Shown: in pieces, positions 18,504 to 30,122 of the stretch | How positions within the stretch are numbered: the stretch's first letter is position 1 | Layout of the letters: every line of letters starts with the position of its first letter | From: Pelagibacterales bacterium SAG-MED32 | Lineage (GTDB): Bacteria > Pseudomonadota > Alphaproteobacteria > Pelagibacterales > AG-422-B15 | Assembly: GCA_014653725.1 (NCBI GenBank) | Contig: JACWEC010000005.1 | Location: 1-43,246, forward strand | DNA length: 43,246 nucleotides | Reading direction: 5' to 3' | Notes under the pieces: generated by a model | The model's database searches: none | What the model saw: the letters and a program-made list of their open reading frames with translations, nothing else | Told to the model about the DNA's origin: nothing | Position numbers and translations under genes: made by a program

Positions 18504-19334
18504 ATGCCTGAGTTGCCTGAAGTTCAAACTGTAGTTAATGGGATAAAAAGTAAACTTATTGGATCAAAGATCAAAGACACAGAGGTATTTGTCAAAAAAC
18601 TCAGATATCCTGTACCAATAAACCTTAAAAATAAAATTAATAAAAGCTCACTATTAGATGTAGAGAGGCGAGCAAAATACATAATTTTAAGGTTATCGAA
18701 TGACTACTCTCTTATTATTCACCTCGGTATGTCCGGAAGAATAATTATTGATAAAAAAAAAGAGATAAAATCGATTAAACACACACATTTTCAGTTACAT
18801 TTTTCCAATGATTTACTATTGCAATTTATAGATCCGCGAAGGTTTGGCTGCATATTACTAAGAGAAACCAGCAAGCTACTAGAAGAAAGGCTTCTTAAAT
18901 ATTTAGGTGTTGAACCGCTTGATAAATCTTTTAATTACAAATATTTGCATGAAATCGCTAGCAATAAAACATCACCAATTAAATCCATAATTATGAACCA
19001 AAAGTATGTTGTAGGTGTCGGGAATATTTATGCATCTGAGTCTCTATTTTTATCAAACATAAGTCCTTTTAAAATAGGCAGCAAACTTACTTTATCTGAA
19101 AGCGATCGATTGGTGCGTTCAATTAAGAGGGTACTTAAAAAATCAATTCAAATGGGGGGATCAAGTATAAATGATCATACGATGATTTCTGGCAAGTTAG
19201 GCCATTACCAGAATAAACTTCAAGTATACGGACGTGATGGGCAAAAATGTAGAAATAAATCTTGTCAGCTGCCCATAATACGCATAGTAATAGCCCAGAG
19301 ATCGACATTCTACTGTAGTAGCTGTCAAAAATAA
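18504..19334 (+). CDS. mutM: Formamidopyrimidine-DNA glycosylase (Fpg/MutM)
   Basis: Bifunctional base-excision repair enzyme that removes 8-oxoguanine and formamidopyrimidines and nicks the abasic site. It has 276 residues. The catalytic N-terminus is MPELPEVQTV (Pro2 nucleophile and Glu3), with HLGMSGR, the QNYVVGVGNIYASE-type motif (KYVVGVGNIYASESLF) and a C-terminal zinc finger with cysteines in KCRNKSC and FYCSSCQK (Cx4C then Cx2C). This start is fixed because Pro must follow Met. An in-frame A9 run lies near 18755. It is followed by rpsT and dnaA, the standard alphaproteobacterial order. Confidence 0.98.
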   Translation: MPELPEVQTVVNGIKSKLIGSKIKDTEVFVKKLRYPVPINLKNKINKSSLLDVERRAKYIILRLSNDYSLIIHLGMSGRIIIDKKKEIKSIKHTHFQLHFSNDLLLQFIDPRRFGCILLRETSKLLEERLLKYLGVEPLDKSFNYKYLHEIASNKTSPIKSIIMNQKYVVGVGNIYASESLFLSNISPFKIGSKLTLSESDRLVRSIKRVLKKSIQMGGSSINDHTMISGKLGHYQNKLQVYGRDGQKCRNKSCQLPIIRIVIAQRSTFYCSSCQK

Positions 19335-19349
19335 TAAATACAAAAAAAT

Positions 19350-19613
19350 ATGGCTAACACTAAATCTGCAAAAGCAAAAATAAGAGAAATATCTAAGAAA
19401 ACTGATGTAAATAAGTCTGTGAGAAATAGATATCGTACCTTTATTAAAAAAGTTGAACTAAATATTGTGAGTGGTGATAAGTCGGCGGCAAAAACCGCTC
19501 TGAGATCAGCTGAGTCCGAAATGATGTCTGCTGTTTCAAAAAAGATTGTTCATAAAAACACTGCAGCAAGAAAAATTTCTCGACTATCGAATAAGATAAA
19601 ATCACTAAAATAG
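19350..19613 (+). CDS. rpsT: 30S ribosomal protein S20
   Basis: Small basic 16S rRNA-binding protein of the 30S subunit. It has 87 residues, the family norm, with the typical MANTKSAKAKIREISK start, a Lys/Ala-rich helical body and the C-terminal VHKNTAARKISRLSNKIK signature. It lies 15 bases after mutM, with no room for its own promoter, so it is probably cotranscribed. A 323-base gene-free stretch follows. Confidence 0.97.
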   Translation: MANTKSAKAKIREISKKTDVNKSVRNRYRTFIKKVELNIVSGDKSAAKTALRSAESEMMSAVSKKIVHKNTAARKISRLSNKIKSLK

Positions 19614-19936
19614 ATTCATCAAACTTTTTCCGTATGTTAAGGCCCATAATGGATGTTATGTGGAAACAATAGAGTTTAATTTCGTATTAAAATTTAGCTC
19701 CAAGTAAATAATATTTTTTATTGCGATTCAATTTTAATAACGCTAAGTTTATTTAATTAAAAATAATCATTTTAATTATCCAAATTATTTTTTTTAGGTC
19801 TGGATTCATAATTAGAATTCAGTAGGTGCTTTTTGGAATAGTTTTTTCCAAATGAAAAAAAGTGCAAAAAAAAATTATGCTTTTATCTAAAATTGGATAC
19901 AATTTTAATGACTAAAATTGAGGGAGTTCATAATTA
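19614..19936 (+). promoter_or_regulatory. rpsT-dnaA gene-free region with DnaA-box-like 9-mers; possible oriC or dnaA control region
   Basis: This is the longest gap in the window and is very AT-rich. Seen in it: TTATCCAAA at 19776-19784 and TTTTCCAAA at 19844-19852 on the plus strand, GTTTCCACA (minus, 19658-19666) and GTATCCAAT (minus, 19892-19900). Each has a TCCA core and is one or two bases from the DnaA-box consensus TTWTNCACA or from the first of these sites. Two small hairpins lie at 19800-19852. TACAAT at 19899-19904 could be a -10 for dnaA. No small gene or tRNA is visible. Origin function is a guess based on these motifs and on the dnaA-dnaN-recF-gyrB neighbourhood; many alphaproteobacteria have oriC elsewhere, near hemE. 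Confidence 0.4.
19800..19852. other. Tandem hairpins upstream of dnaA
   Basis: Stem 1: CTGGATTC (19800-19807) pairs with GAATTCAG (19815-19822), with one G-U pair in RNA and a 7-base loop. Stem 2: TTTGGAA (19832-19838) pairs perfectly with TTCCAAA (19846-19852) around a 7-base loop, and its right arm overlaps a DnaA-box-like 9-mer. T-runs follow stem 1 and lie inside stem 2, so the pair could terminate rpsT transcription or fold in the dnaA leader. Confidence 0.4.
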
Positions 19937-21349
19937 ATGTTTCAAGATCTAGAAAATGCACAGCCCTCAAAATCTAGCATTCGAGATCAATGGAATATTG
20001 TTTTAAAAAAACTTAATTCTGAATATGGAAATGAAATATTTAATAGCTGGATAAAAAATATATCTATAAAAAACTTAGATAACGATATTATATATTTTAC
20101 TGTTCCGACAAGGTTTATCAGAGACTGGATTACTTCACATTATTTAGACAAGATTATCTATTTTTTAAATCAAGAAAATCCTGATATTAAACGAGTAAAA
20201 ATTAGCATAGATAATGCACTTACCTCGAATATGCTTAACCTGAATAAGGATATATCTTCGGAAAATAATCAGATTAAGGCCTCATTTAATTCAAACTCAT
20301 CAGACGATTGGCCTTTAGATGAGAGATTCACTTTTGACAAATTTATAACGGGTCCTACCAATGAACTTGCCTTTGCATCAGCCAAGAGACTTTGCTCGGA
20401 TGATACATACGAATTTAATCCACTTTATGTTTATGGTGGAGTAGGACTAGGCAAAACACATCTTCTACATGCTATAGCTTGGCAGATAAATGAAGAGAAA
20501 GTAAATAGTAAAGTACTTTATCTATCAGCTGAACGATTTATGTTTCAGTTTATAAAATCACTTAGGCAAAAAGACACAATGACTTTCAAACAGAAATTTA
20601 GATCTGCTGATGTTTTAATTATAGATGACATTCAGTTTATGATTGGTAAAAATTCAACTCAAGAAGAATTTTTTCACACTTTTAATTCATTATTAGATTT
20701 GAATAAAAGAGTTATCATATCTGCCGATAGGTCTCCAAGTGAACTTAGCAGTTTTGATGATCGTATGAAGTCAAGATTATCAGGTGGTTTAGTTGTTGAT
20801 ATAATGCCAACAACATATGAATTGAGATATTCGATAATAAAAAATAAGTATAGTGAATTAAGAGAAAAAAATAAAAATAGTATATTTGAACTTGATGAAA
20901 ATATTTTAGAATTTTTAGCTAAAACAATAACATCAAATATAAGAGAACTAGAAGGTGCTTTAAATAAAGTATTCACTTTTTCAAATATATTAGGAAAAAA
21001 GATTGATATCGAATTAACAAAATCAGTTCTTAAAGATTTGCTTAAATCTAGCAATCGAAGAATAACAATCGATGAGATTCAAAATAAGGTTGCAAGTTAT
21101 TTTAATATTAAAATTGATGATCTTATTTCAAGTAGAAGGATTAGAACTTTTGCTCGACCAAGACAGGTGGCGATGTACCTTACAAAAAAATTGACCACGA
21201 GATCTTTGCCAGAGATTGGTAGAAAATTTGGAGGCAGAGACCATACAACTGTAATACATGCAGTTAAAAAGATTGAAGAATTAAAACAGAATAATCCAAA
21301 ATTTGATGAGGATATTAATTTAATTACCCAGATGATCACATCAGTTTAG
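19937..21349 (+). CDS. dnaA: Chromosomal replication initiator protein DnaA
   Basis: AAA+ ATPase that binds DnaA boxes and opens oriC. The 470-residue protein has the four-domain layout: an N-terminal DnaB/self-interaction domain with WNIVLKKLNSEYG, a linker to about residue 120, the AAA+ domain (Walker A GGVGLGKTHLLH near residue 168; Walker B LIIDDIQF; arginine-finger region SRLSGGLVVDI), and the domain IV DNA-binding signature GGRDHTTVIHAVKKI near residue 435. The ATG at 19937 follows GAGGGAG-like bases at 19919-19926, a usable ribosome-binding site. It precedes dnaN by 63 bases. Confidence 0.98.
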   Translation: MFQDLENAQPSKSSIRDQWNIVLKKLNSEYGNEIFNSWIKNISIKNLDNDIIYFTVPTRFIRDWITSHYLDKIIYFLNQENPDIKRVKISIDNALTSNMLNLNKDISSENNQIKASFNSNSSDDWPLDERFTFDKFITGPTNELAFASAKRLCSDDTYEFNPLYVYGGVGLGKTHLLHAIAWQINEEKVNSKVLYLSAERFMFQFIKSLRQKDTMTFKQKFRSADVLIIDDIQFMIGKNSTQEEFFHTFNSLLDLNKRVIISADRSPSELSSFDDRMKSRLSGGLVVDIMPTTYELRYSIIKNKYSELREKNKNSIFELDENILEFLAKTITSNIRELEGALNKVFTFSNILGKKIDIELTKSVLKDLLKSSNRRITIDEIQNKVASYFNIKIDDLISSRRIRTFARPRQVAMYLTKKLTTRSLPEIGRKFGGRDHTTVIHAVKKIEELKQNNPKFDEDINLITQMITSV

Positions 21350-21412
21350 TTATTTTCATATTATTCAAAAAATTGAAGAAATATGTTACAGTAATAATAA
21401 TCAATTAGATTT

Positions 21413-22540
21413 ATGGAAATTAAAGCAAACAGTTCTGACCTTTTGAAAGCTCTAAATCATATACATGGAATTGTTGAGGTTAGACATACATTACCAATAT
21501 TATCCAATATTGTATTATCTGCAGAAAACAACGAGCTTAGCCTATCCTCTACTAATCTAGATATTTTTTGTTCCGACAAAATAGATGCAGAAATAGTTAA
21601 CTCAGGGGAAATTTCTGTTCCTGCAATAACTTTCTTTGAAATTGTTAAAAGATTGCCTTCTGGATCAGACGTAATACTGAGTATGGGTGATGAAGACACA
21701 GAGCTAATATTAAAGTGTGGAAGGTCTAAATTTAATCTTTCCACGTTAAGGACTGAGGACTTTCCAATACTTTCAGATAAAGATTTATCTACTAATTTTG
21801 TAATTAGCGCTGACGAACTAAGCAGGATGATAGATAAAACAAAGTTTGCGATATCTAATGAAGAAACAAGATACTATTTAAATGGTATTTTTTTTCACAA
21901 AGCAGAGAGTAATTCTATTAAATTTTTAAGAGCCGTAGCTACTGATGGACATCGACTGGCTCAATACGATATTCCTCTTCCCCAAGGTGCTGAAGAAATT
22001 ACTGGAATAATCATCCCTAAAAAAACAGTTTTTGAATTAAGAAAGGTATTAGATGATGCTGATGGTGACGTAAGTGTATCTTTAAACGAAAATAAAATTA
22101 AGTTCTCATTTAATAATTTGAAAATAATATCAAAAGTAATAGATGGCACTTTTCCTGATTATACAAAAGTTATTCCTCAAAATAATGATAAGGAATTTAA
22201 AACAAATAATTCTGAACTTAAAAATGCTATTGATAGAGTATCAGCTGTAGCAATTAACGAGGAAACAAAATCAAAGGCAATTAAATTAACAATTGAAAAT
22301 AATAAACTAAATCTCAGCGTTGAAAGTCAATCTAAGGGATCCGCAAAAGAAGAGATTGATATTAGTTATAGTAATGAAAAAGTTGATATTGGTTTCAATT
22401 CTAGGTATCTACTGGATATCTGTAATGAGGTTGATGGTGATGAAATAGATGTAAACTTACTCGATTCAATATCCCCTGCTATTATTTTAGATAAAACTGA
22501 CGAAAATTTATTCTTTGTTTTAATGCCAATGCGTATTTGA
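21413..22540 (+). CDS. dnaN: DNA polymerase III subunit beta (sliding clamp)
   Basis: The beta clamp encircles DNA and tethers Pol III and other polymerases. It has 375 residues, the expected length for three repeated clamp domains. Recognisable stretches include RHTLPILSNIVL in domain 1, ATDGHRLAQYDIPL in domain 2, and the C-terminal FVLMPMRI that forms part of the hydrophobic partner-binding groove. The TGA stop is followed directly, with no gap, by the recF ATG. Confidence 0.98.
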   Translation: MEIKANSSDLLKALNHIHGIVEVRHTLPILSNIVLSAENNELSLSSTNLDIFCSDKIDAEIVNSGEISVPAITFFEIVKRLPSGSDVILSMGDEDTELILKCGRSKFNLSTLRTEDFPILSDKDLSTNFVISADELSRMIDKTKFAISNEETRYYLNGIFFHKAESNSIKFLRAVATDGHRLAQYDIPLPQGAEEITGIIIPKKTVFELRKVLDDADGDVSVSLNENKIKFSFNNLKIISKVIDGTFPDYTKVIPQNNDKEFKTNNSELKNAIDRVSAVAINEETKSKAIKLTIENNKLNLSVESQSKGSAKEEIDISYSNEKVDIGFNSRYLLDICNEVDGDEIDVNLLDSISPAIILDKTDENLFFVLMPMRI

Positions 22541-26797
<4,257 letters not shown>

Positions 26798-26845
26798 AAT
26801 GCAACTATAAATTATTATATAAATATTTTAACTTTTAAATTTACT

Positions 26846-28144
26846 TTGAATAATTCTCTTGAGCTATCACAAAATGAAGACATTAACCTACGATTAAGAA
26901 CACTCAATCTTATTCGATGGATAGCAGTGCTTGGCCAATTCTCTGCTGTCGTTATTGCTTTTTTTTATTTCCAGATAGTTTTTAATATTTATATCTGTAT
27001 TTTATTAATCTTACTTAGCGTAACTCTTAATATAGCTGTAAGCGTTTTATATCCTCTGACAAAAATTCTAAACTATAATGAAACCTTCTTTTATTTGGTT
27101 TTTGATCTAATCCAATTAGTCTCACTATTGTATTTAACTGGAGGACTAACAAACCCTTTCTGTGTCTTGATATTAGCACCACTTGTAATTGCAGCCACAT
27201 ATTTAGATTTTAGAAGAACGGTTCTGATAACAGTGGTTGCAATCATCTCCCTCAATTTTTTAGCTTATTATTACTTTCCTCTTGAAAGCATAACCCTTGG
27301 GATAGGTAAAGATGATTTTTCAGGATTTGAAATATTTTTAATCTGGTCAGCCTTAGTAATTACTTCAATCTTTATAACAGCCTACTGTTTTAGAGTTGCA
27401 GATGACTCAAGGAAAACAAGACAGGCTCTAAGACAATCTCAATTATCGTTATCCAATGAAGAACAAGTCTCTGCCTTAATGAGTTTAACAGCAGCAGCTG
27501 TTCATGAACTTGGAACACCACTATCAACAATTTCAATCATCAATAAGGAATTAGTTAACAATAACAAAGATGGAGTCTTAGGTGAGGATTTGTTGGTTAT
27601 CCAGTCTCAACTAGAGCGGTGTAAAGAAATATTAGAACGACTGAGATCAAATAATTTATCTGATAAAAGTAATGAATTTATCAATCAATTAAATTTCGTC
27701 CGCTTAATAAATGAAATTGTTTCACCATATGATAATGATAAAATAAAATTTGATATATTTTTTGATGACTATTTTGAGAGAGATAAAGTTGTTATACCCA
27801 GATCTGCTGAATTAGTACACTCACTAACTAATATCATAGATAATGCATTTAAGTATGCCATAAATTCTGTAGAAATCAGTCTAAAAAACGAGCAGGAAAA
27901 AATCATAATAGAAATCGTCGATGATGGTCCAGGTTTTGCATCAGAAATTTACCCATTTCTTGGTGAACCATATTTACGCAATAATAGGGATAAAAATAAG
28001 GAAGGTCTTGGTTTGGGCTTATTTATTTCAAAGAACTTACTTGCAAAGTCACTTGGTGAGATTAAGTTCCTTTATAGAAAAAATAAAGGTGGATGTGTTC
28101 AGGTAATTTTAATTAAAAGTGCTTTAGGACTTCAAAATGAATAA
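26846..28144 (+). CDS. regB: Redox sensor histidine kinase RegB/PrrB/ActS
   Basis: Membrane histidine kinase that senses redox and quinone state and phosphorylates RegA. About six membrane helices fill the N-terminal 180 residues. The RegB quinone-site motif GGLTNPF lies near residue 98. The H-box has the phospho-His in AAAVHELGTPLS near residue 220. The redox-active Cys is conserved in QLERCKEILERL near 258. The ATP-binding domain follows with DNAFKYA, DDGPGF and GLGLGLFISKNL. I chose the TTG at 26846 because family proteins begin shortly before the LRTLNLIRW segment. An ATG at 26780 is also in frame but lies inside the divergent metallopeptidase gene. It overlaps regA by 8 bases. Confidence 0.9.
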   Translation: MNNSLELSQNEDINLRLRTLNLIRWIAVLGQFSAVVIAFFYFQIVFNIYICILLILLSVTLNIAVSVLYPLTKILNYNETFFYLVFDLIQLVSLLYLTGGLTNPFCVLILAPLVIAATYLDFRRTVLITVVAIISLNFLAYYYFPLESITLGIGKDDFSGFEIFLIWSALVITSIFITAYCFRVADDSRKTRQALRQSQLSLSNEEQVSALMSLTAAAVHELGTPLSTISIINKELVNNNKDGVLGEDLLVIQSQLERCKEILERLRSNNLSDKSNEFINQLNFVRLINEIVSPYDNDKIKFDIFFDDYFERDKVVIPRSAELVHSLTNIIDNAFKYAINSVEISLKNEQEKIIIEIVDDGPGFASEIYPFLGEPYLRNNRDKNKEGLGLGLFISKNLLAKSLGEIKFLYRKNKGGCVQVILIKSALGLQNE

Positions 28145-28688
28145 TATAGAAGGTAATTTGAATTTGGATAAGTCGTTATTGATACTCGATGATGATGATG
28201 TATTCAGAAATAGACTTATCACTGCCATGAAGAGAAAAGGGTACGAAGCATATGGTGTTGCTTCGGTTAAAGAGGCCAAGTCTTCATTATCTGAGAAGTT
28301 TCCAAAATATGCGGTAGTTGATCTAAGGCTGGATGATGGAAATGGCTTAGAGATAGTGTCTCTACTTTCAAAGCAAAGATCTGATAGTAAAATTGTTATG
28401 CTCACCGGATATGGAAATATTCCAACTGCTGTTGCAGCTGTGAAAGAAGGAGCTTGTGACTATTTGGCTAAACCTGCTGATGCAGACGATATCGATGCAG
28501 CTTTAAAAGCACCTTATTCATCTAGTCCAGAGCCACCAAAAAATCCTATGTCAGCTGATAGAGTAAAATGGGAGCATATACTAAGGGTTTATGAGTTGTG
28601 TAATCGAAACGTTTCTGAGACAGCTAGAAGATTGAAAATGCATCGAAGAACACTCCAAAGAATACTTCAGAAGAAATCACCAAAATAA
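28137..28688 (+). CDS. regA: Redox response regulator RegA/PrrA/ActR
   Basis: Transcription factor partner of RegB, controlling respiration and other redox-linked genes in alphaproteobacteria. The 183-residue protein has a receiver domain with acidic pocket DDDD at 18-21, phosphoacceptor Asp62 in VVDLRL, the conserved Thr in MLTGYG and Lys in LAKPAD. A proline-containing linker (SSSPEPPKNPMSADRVKWEHI) leads to the Fis-type helix-turn-helix NVSETARRLKMHRRTLQRIL, which is nearly invariant in the RegA family. It overlaps regB by 8 bases and ends 12 bases before the convergent diiron protein gene. Confidence 0.96.
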   Translation: MNNIEGNLNLDKSLLILDDDDVFRNRLITAMKRKGYEAYGVASVKEAKSSLSEKFPKYAVVDLRLDDGNGLEIVSLLSKQRSDSKIVMLTGYGNIPTAVAAVKEGACDYLAKPADADDIDAALKAPYSSSPEPPKNPMSADRVKWEHILRVYELCNRNVSETARRLKMHRRTLQRILQKKSPK

Positions 28689-28700
28689 AATTTTTATAAA

Positions 28701-29912
28701 TTACGCTACTTTACGGCCTTTATTGATCTGTTCTAGCTGAGCTAGTCCCTCGTTTGCTATGTCAATTCCCGCAACTTCATCATCTTCAGCGTTAAGCTCT
28801 TCCATGTTTACAAATTCAGCGTAAGTTTTTCTCGTTCTTTCAGTTATTATGTTTGCTTTAAGTAAGGTTTTACATAGTACTCTGAATATATTGTTGCTCT
28901 CCATCATTTCCTCGCGTATTACAGAGTCTCTGTCAATTTCTTGCATAAAATGTTTAGTTACAAATTTATGATCTAAGCCAACGCTTTGATAGATTGCTTT
29001 CTTTTCCCATGGATTAACTAGATTATAAAGTAAATCTTTGAAAATCATAGCTGACCAATCTTCTACCTTGTATCGTTCTGACTCTGATAGTTTTGGAACA
29101 GTTCTATCTGCCCAAATTTTACCGAACTTATGGTGAAATGCTTCATCACTCATTGTGAACTTCAAAAGCGTTTTTAAGAGCGGATCATTAGTATCTTGGT
29201 GAGCCATCCCAAATGCCCCCATAGCAAGACCCTCAATCATCATTTGCATTCCAACAATTTTTTTATAAACAACGTCTGATGACACAATTTGCTCTAAAAT
29301 TCTTCCTAGAGTTGGACCAACTGGATATGGGGATCCCCATCTTGCTTTTATGTAATTAGTAAACCCAGTAACATGTCTAGCTTCTTCGCGAGTTTGGTTA
29401 GCTGCGTATTCTTGTGCGCCTGGATCTTTTAATACATGACAAAGGCTTGCACTTAAAGATAAAGCACCTTGCTCACCATGCAGAATTTGAGAAAGCACCC
29501 ATCTAAAGCTCTCATTATTTAATTTAATTTTTTGCTTTTCAGTCAAGCTATTAGCAATTGCAGGTACTCTAAGTTCCATACAGAAGACATCAGGGTCGAC
29601 TATATATTCATTTTCCATATCAAACGGTTCATCAAAATCAATGTAAGATTTGTCATTTGGATCCCAAAAATGTTTATGAGTAGCTGATATCATTTGATCA
29701 AAACTATCAACTCTTTCAATATACCTATCTTTTTCTATCATCGGTATGAAATGACTAGGGTTGGTAGCGTTATATGCTGGATCTTTATTCATCGCATTTT
29801 TTCCGTTACGCGACATTTGCCACATTCTTTTTAGTTTAAAGATCTGATCTTTTGCATATATTTTTGCAAAATCTAATTTTTGTTGTAGTTCAGCCATAAG
29901 CTCATTATACAT
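28701..29912 (-). CDS. Ferritin-like diiron-carboxylate protein of unknown function
   Basis: A 403-residue protein with the ligand pattern of R2-like diiron carboxylate proteins: Glu147 (LHGEQGALSL), Glu177/His180 (REEARH), Glu227 (MMIEGLAMGAF) and Glu257/His260 (DEAFHH), i.e. E, ExxH, E, ExxH on four helices. I cannot place it in a named enzyme family; an oxygen-dependent oxidase or oxygenase acting on a lipid or other hydrophobic substrate is possible (inference). There are no signal peptide or membrane segments. The N-terminal 100 residues before the bundle and the acidic C-terminal tail are unassigned. The ATG at 29912 is preceded by AGGA about 14 bases upstream. Divergent from a large RND exporter across a 210-base gap containing a perfect palindrome. 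Confidence 0.8.
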   Translation of the reverse strand: MYNELMAELQQKLDFAKIYAKDQIFKLKRMWQMSRNGKNAMNKDPAYNATNPSHFIPMIEKDRYIERVDSFDQMISATHKHFWDPNDKSYIDFDEPFDMENEYIVDPDVFCMELRVPAIANSLTEKQKIKLNNESFRWVLSQILHGEQGALSLSASLCHVLKDPGAQEYAANQTREEARHVTGFTNYIKARWGSPYPVGPTLGRILEQIVSSDVVYKKIVGMQMMIEGLAMGAFGMAHQDTNDPLLKTLLKFTMSDEAFHHKFGKIWADRTVPKLSESERYKVEDWSAMIFKDLLYNLVNPWEKKAIYQSVGLDHKFVTKHFMQEIDRDSVIREEMMESNNIFRVLCKTLLKANIITERTRKTYAEFVNMEELNAEDDEVAGIDIANEGLAQLEQINKGRKVA

Positions 29913-29934
29913 GATTATAAATTTAGTCCTATAA

Positions 29935-29958
29935 ATTTATGAGCGTATGCTCATAAAT
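29935..29958. promoter_or_regulatory. Perfect 10-4-10 palindrome between the diiron protein and RND genes (candidate operator)
   Basis: Arms ATTTATGAGC (29935-29944) and GCTCATAAAT (29949-29958) are exact reverse complements around GTAT. The centre is 35 bases from the diiron-protein ATG and just upstream of its likely ribosome-binding site (TCCT on the plus strand, 29927-29930), a position suited to a repressor. A further GCTCAT half-site lies inside the diiron gene at 29900-29905. The 24-bp size is typical of a TetR-family operator, but no such regulator is encoded in the window. The remaining ~160 bases to the RND ATG are AT-rich with no clear promoter. Confidence 0.6.
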
Positions 29959-30122
29959 ATTCAAAAAATTATTATTAATTTCAATAGTTTATAATTTTTA
30001 AATAAATATGTCATGATTTTCAGCAATTAATTATAACTTTAATTTGAATTAAAAACTTTAAGAATTAATTGTACAAATTGTGATTTTTTCCATATTTTGA
30101 GCCACTATTAAAAATACCCATA

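Noticed and set aside
19613-19807. Three GANTC sites (19613, 19725, 19803) as a CcrM-regulated cluster before dnaA
   Set aside because: About one is expected by chance in this length and composition. Three is not convincing without a genome-wide count.
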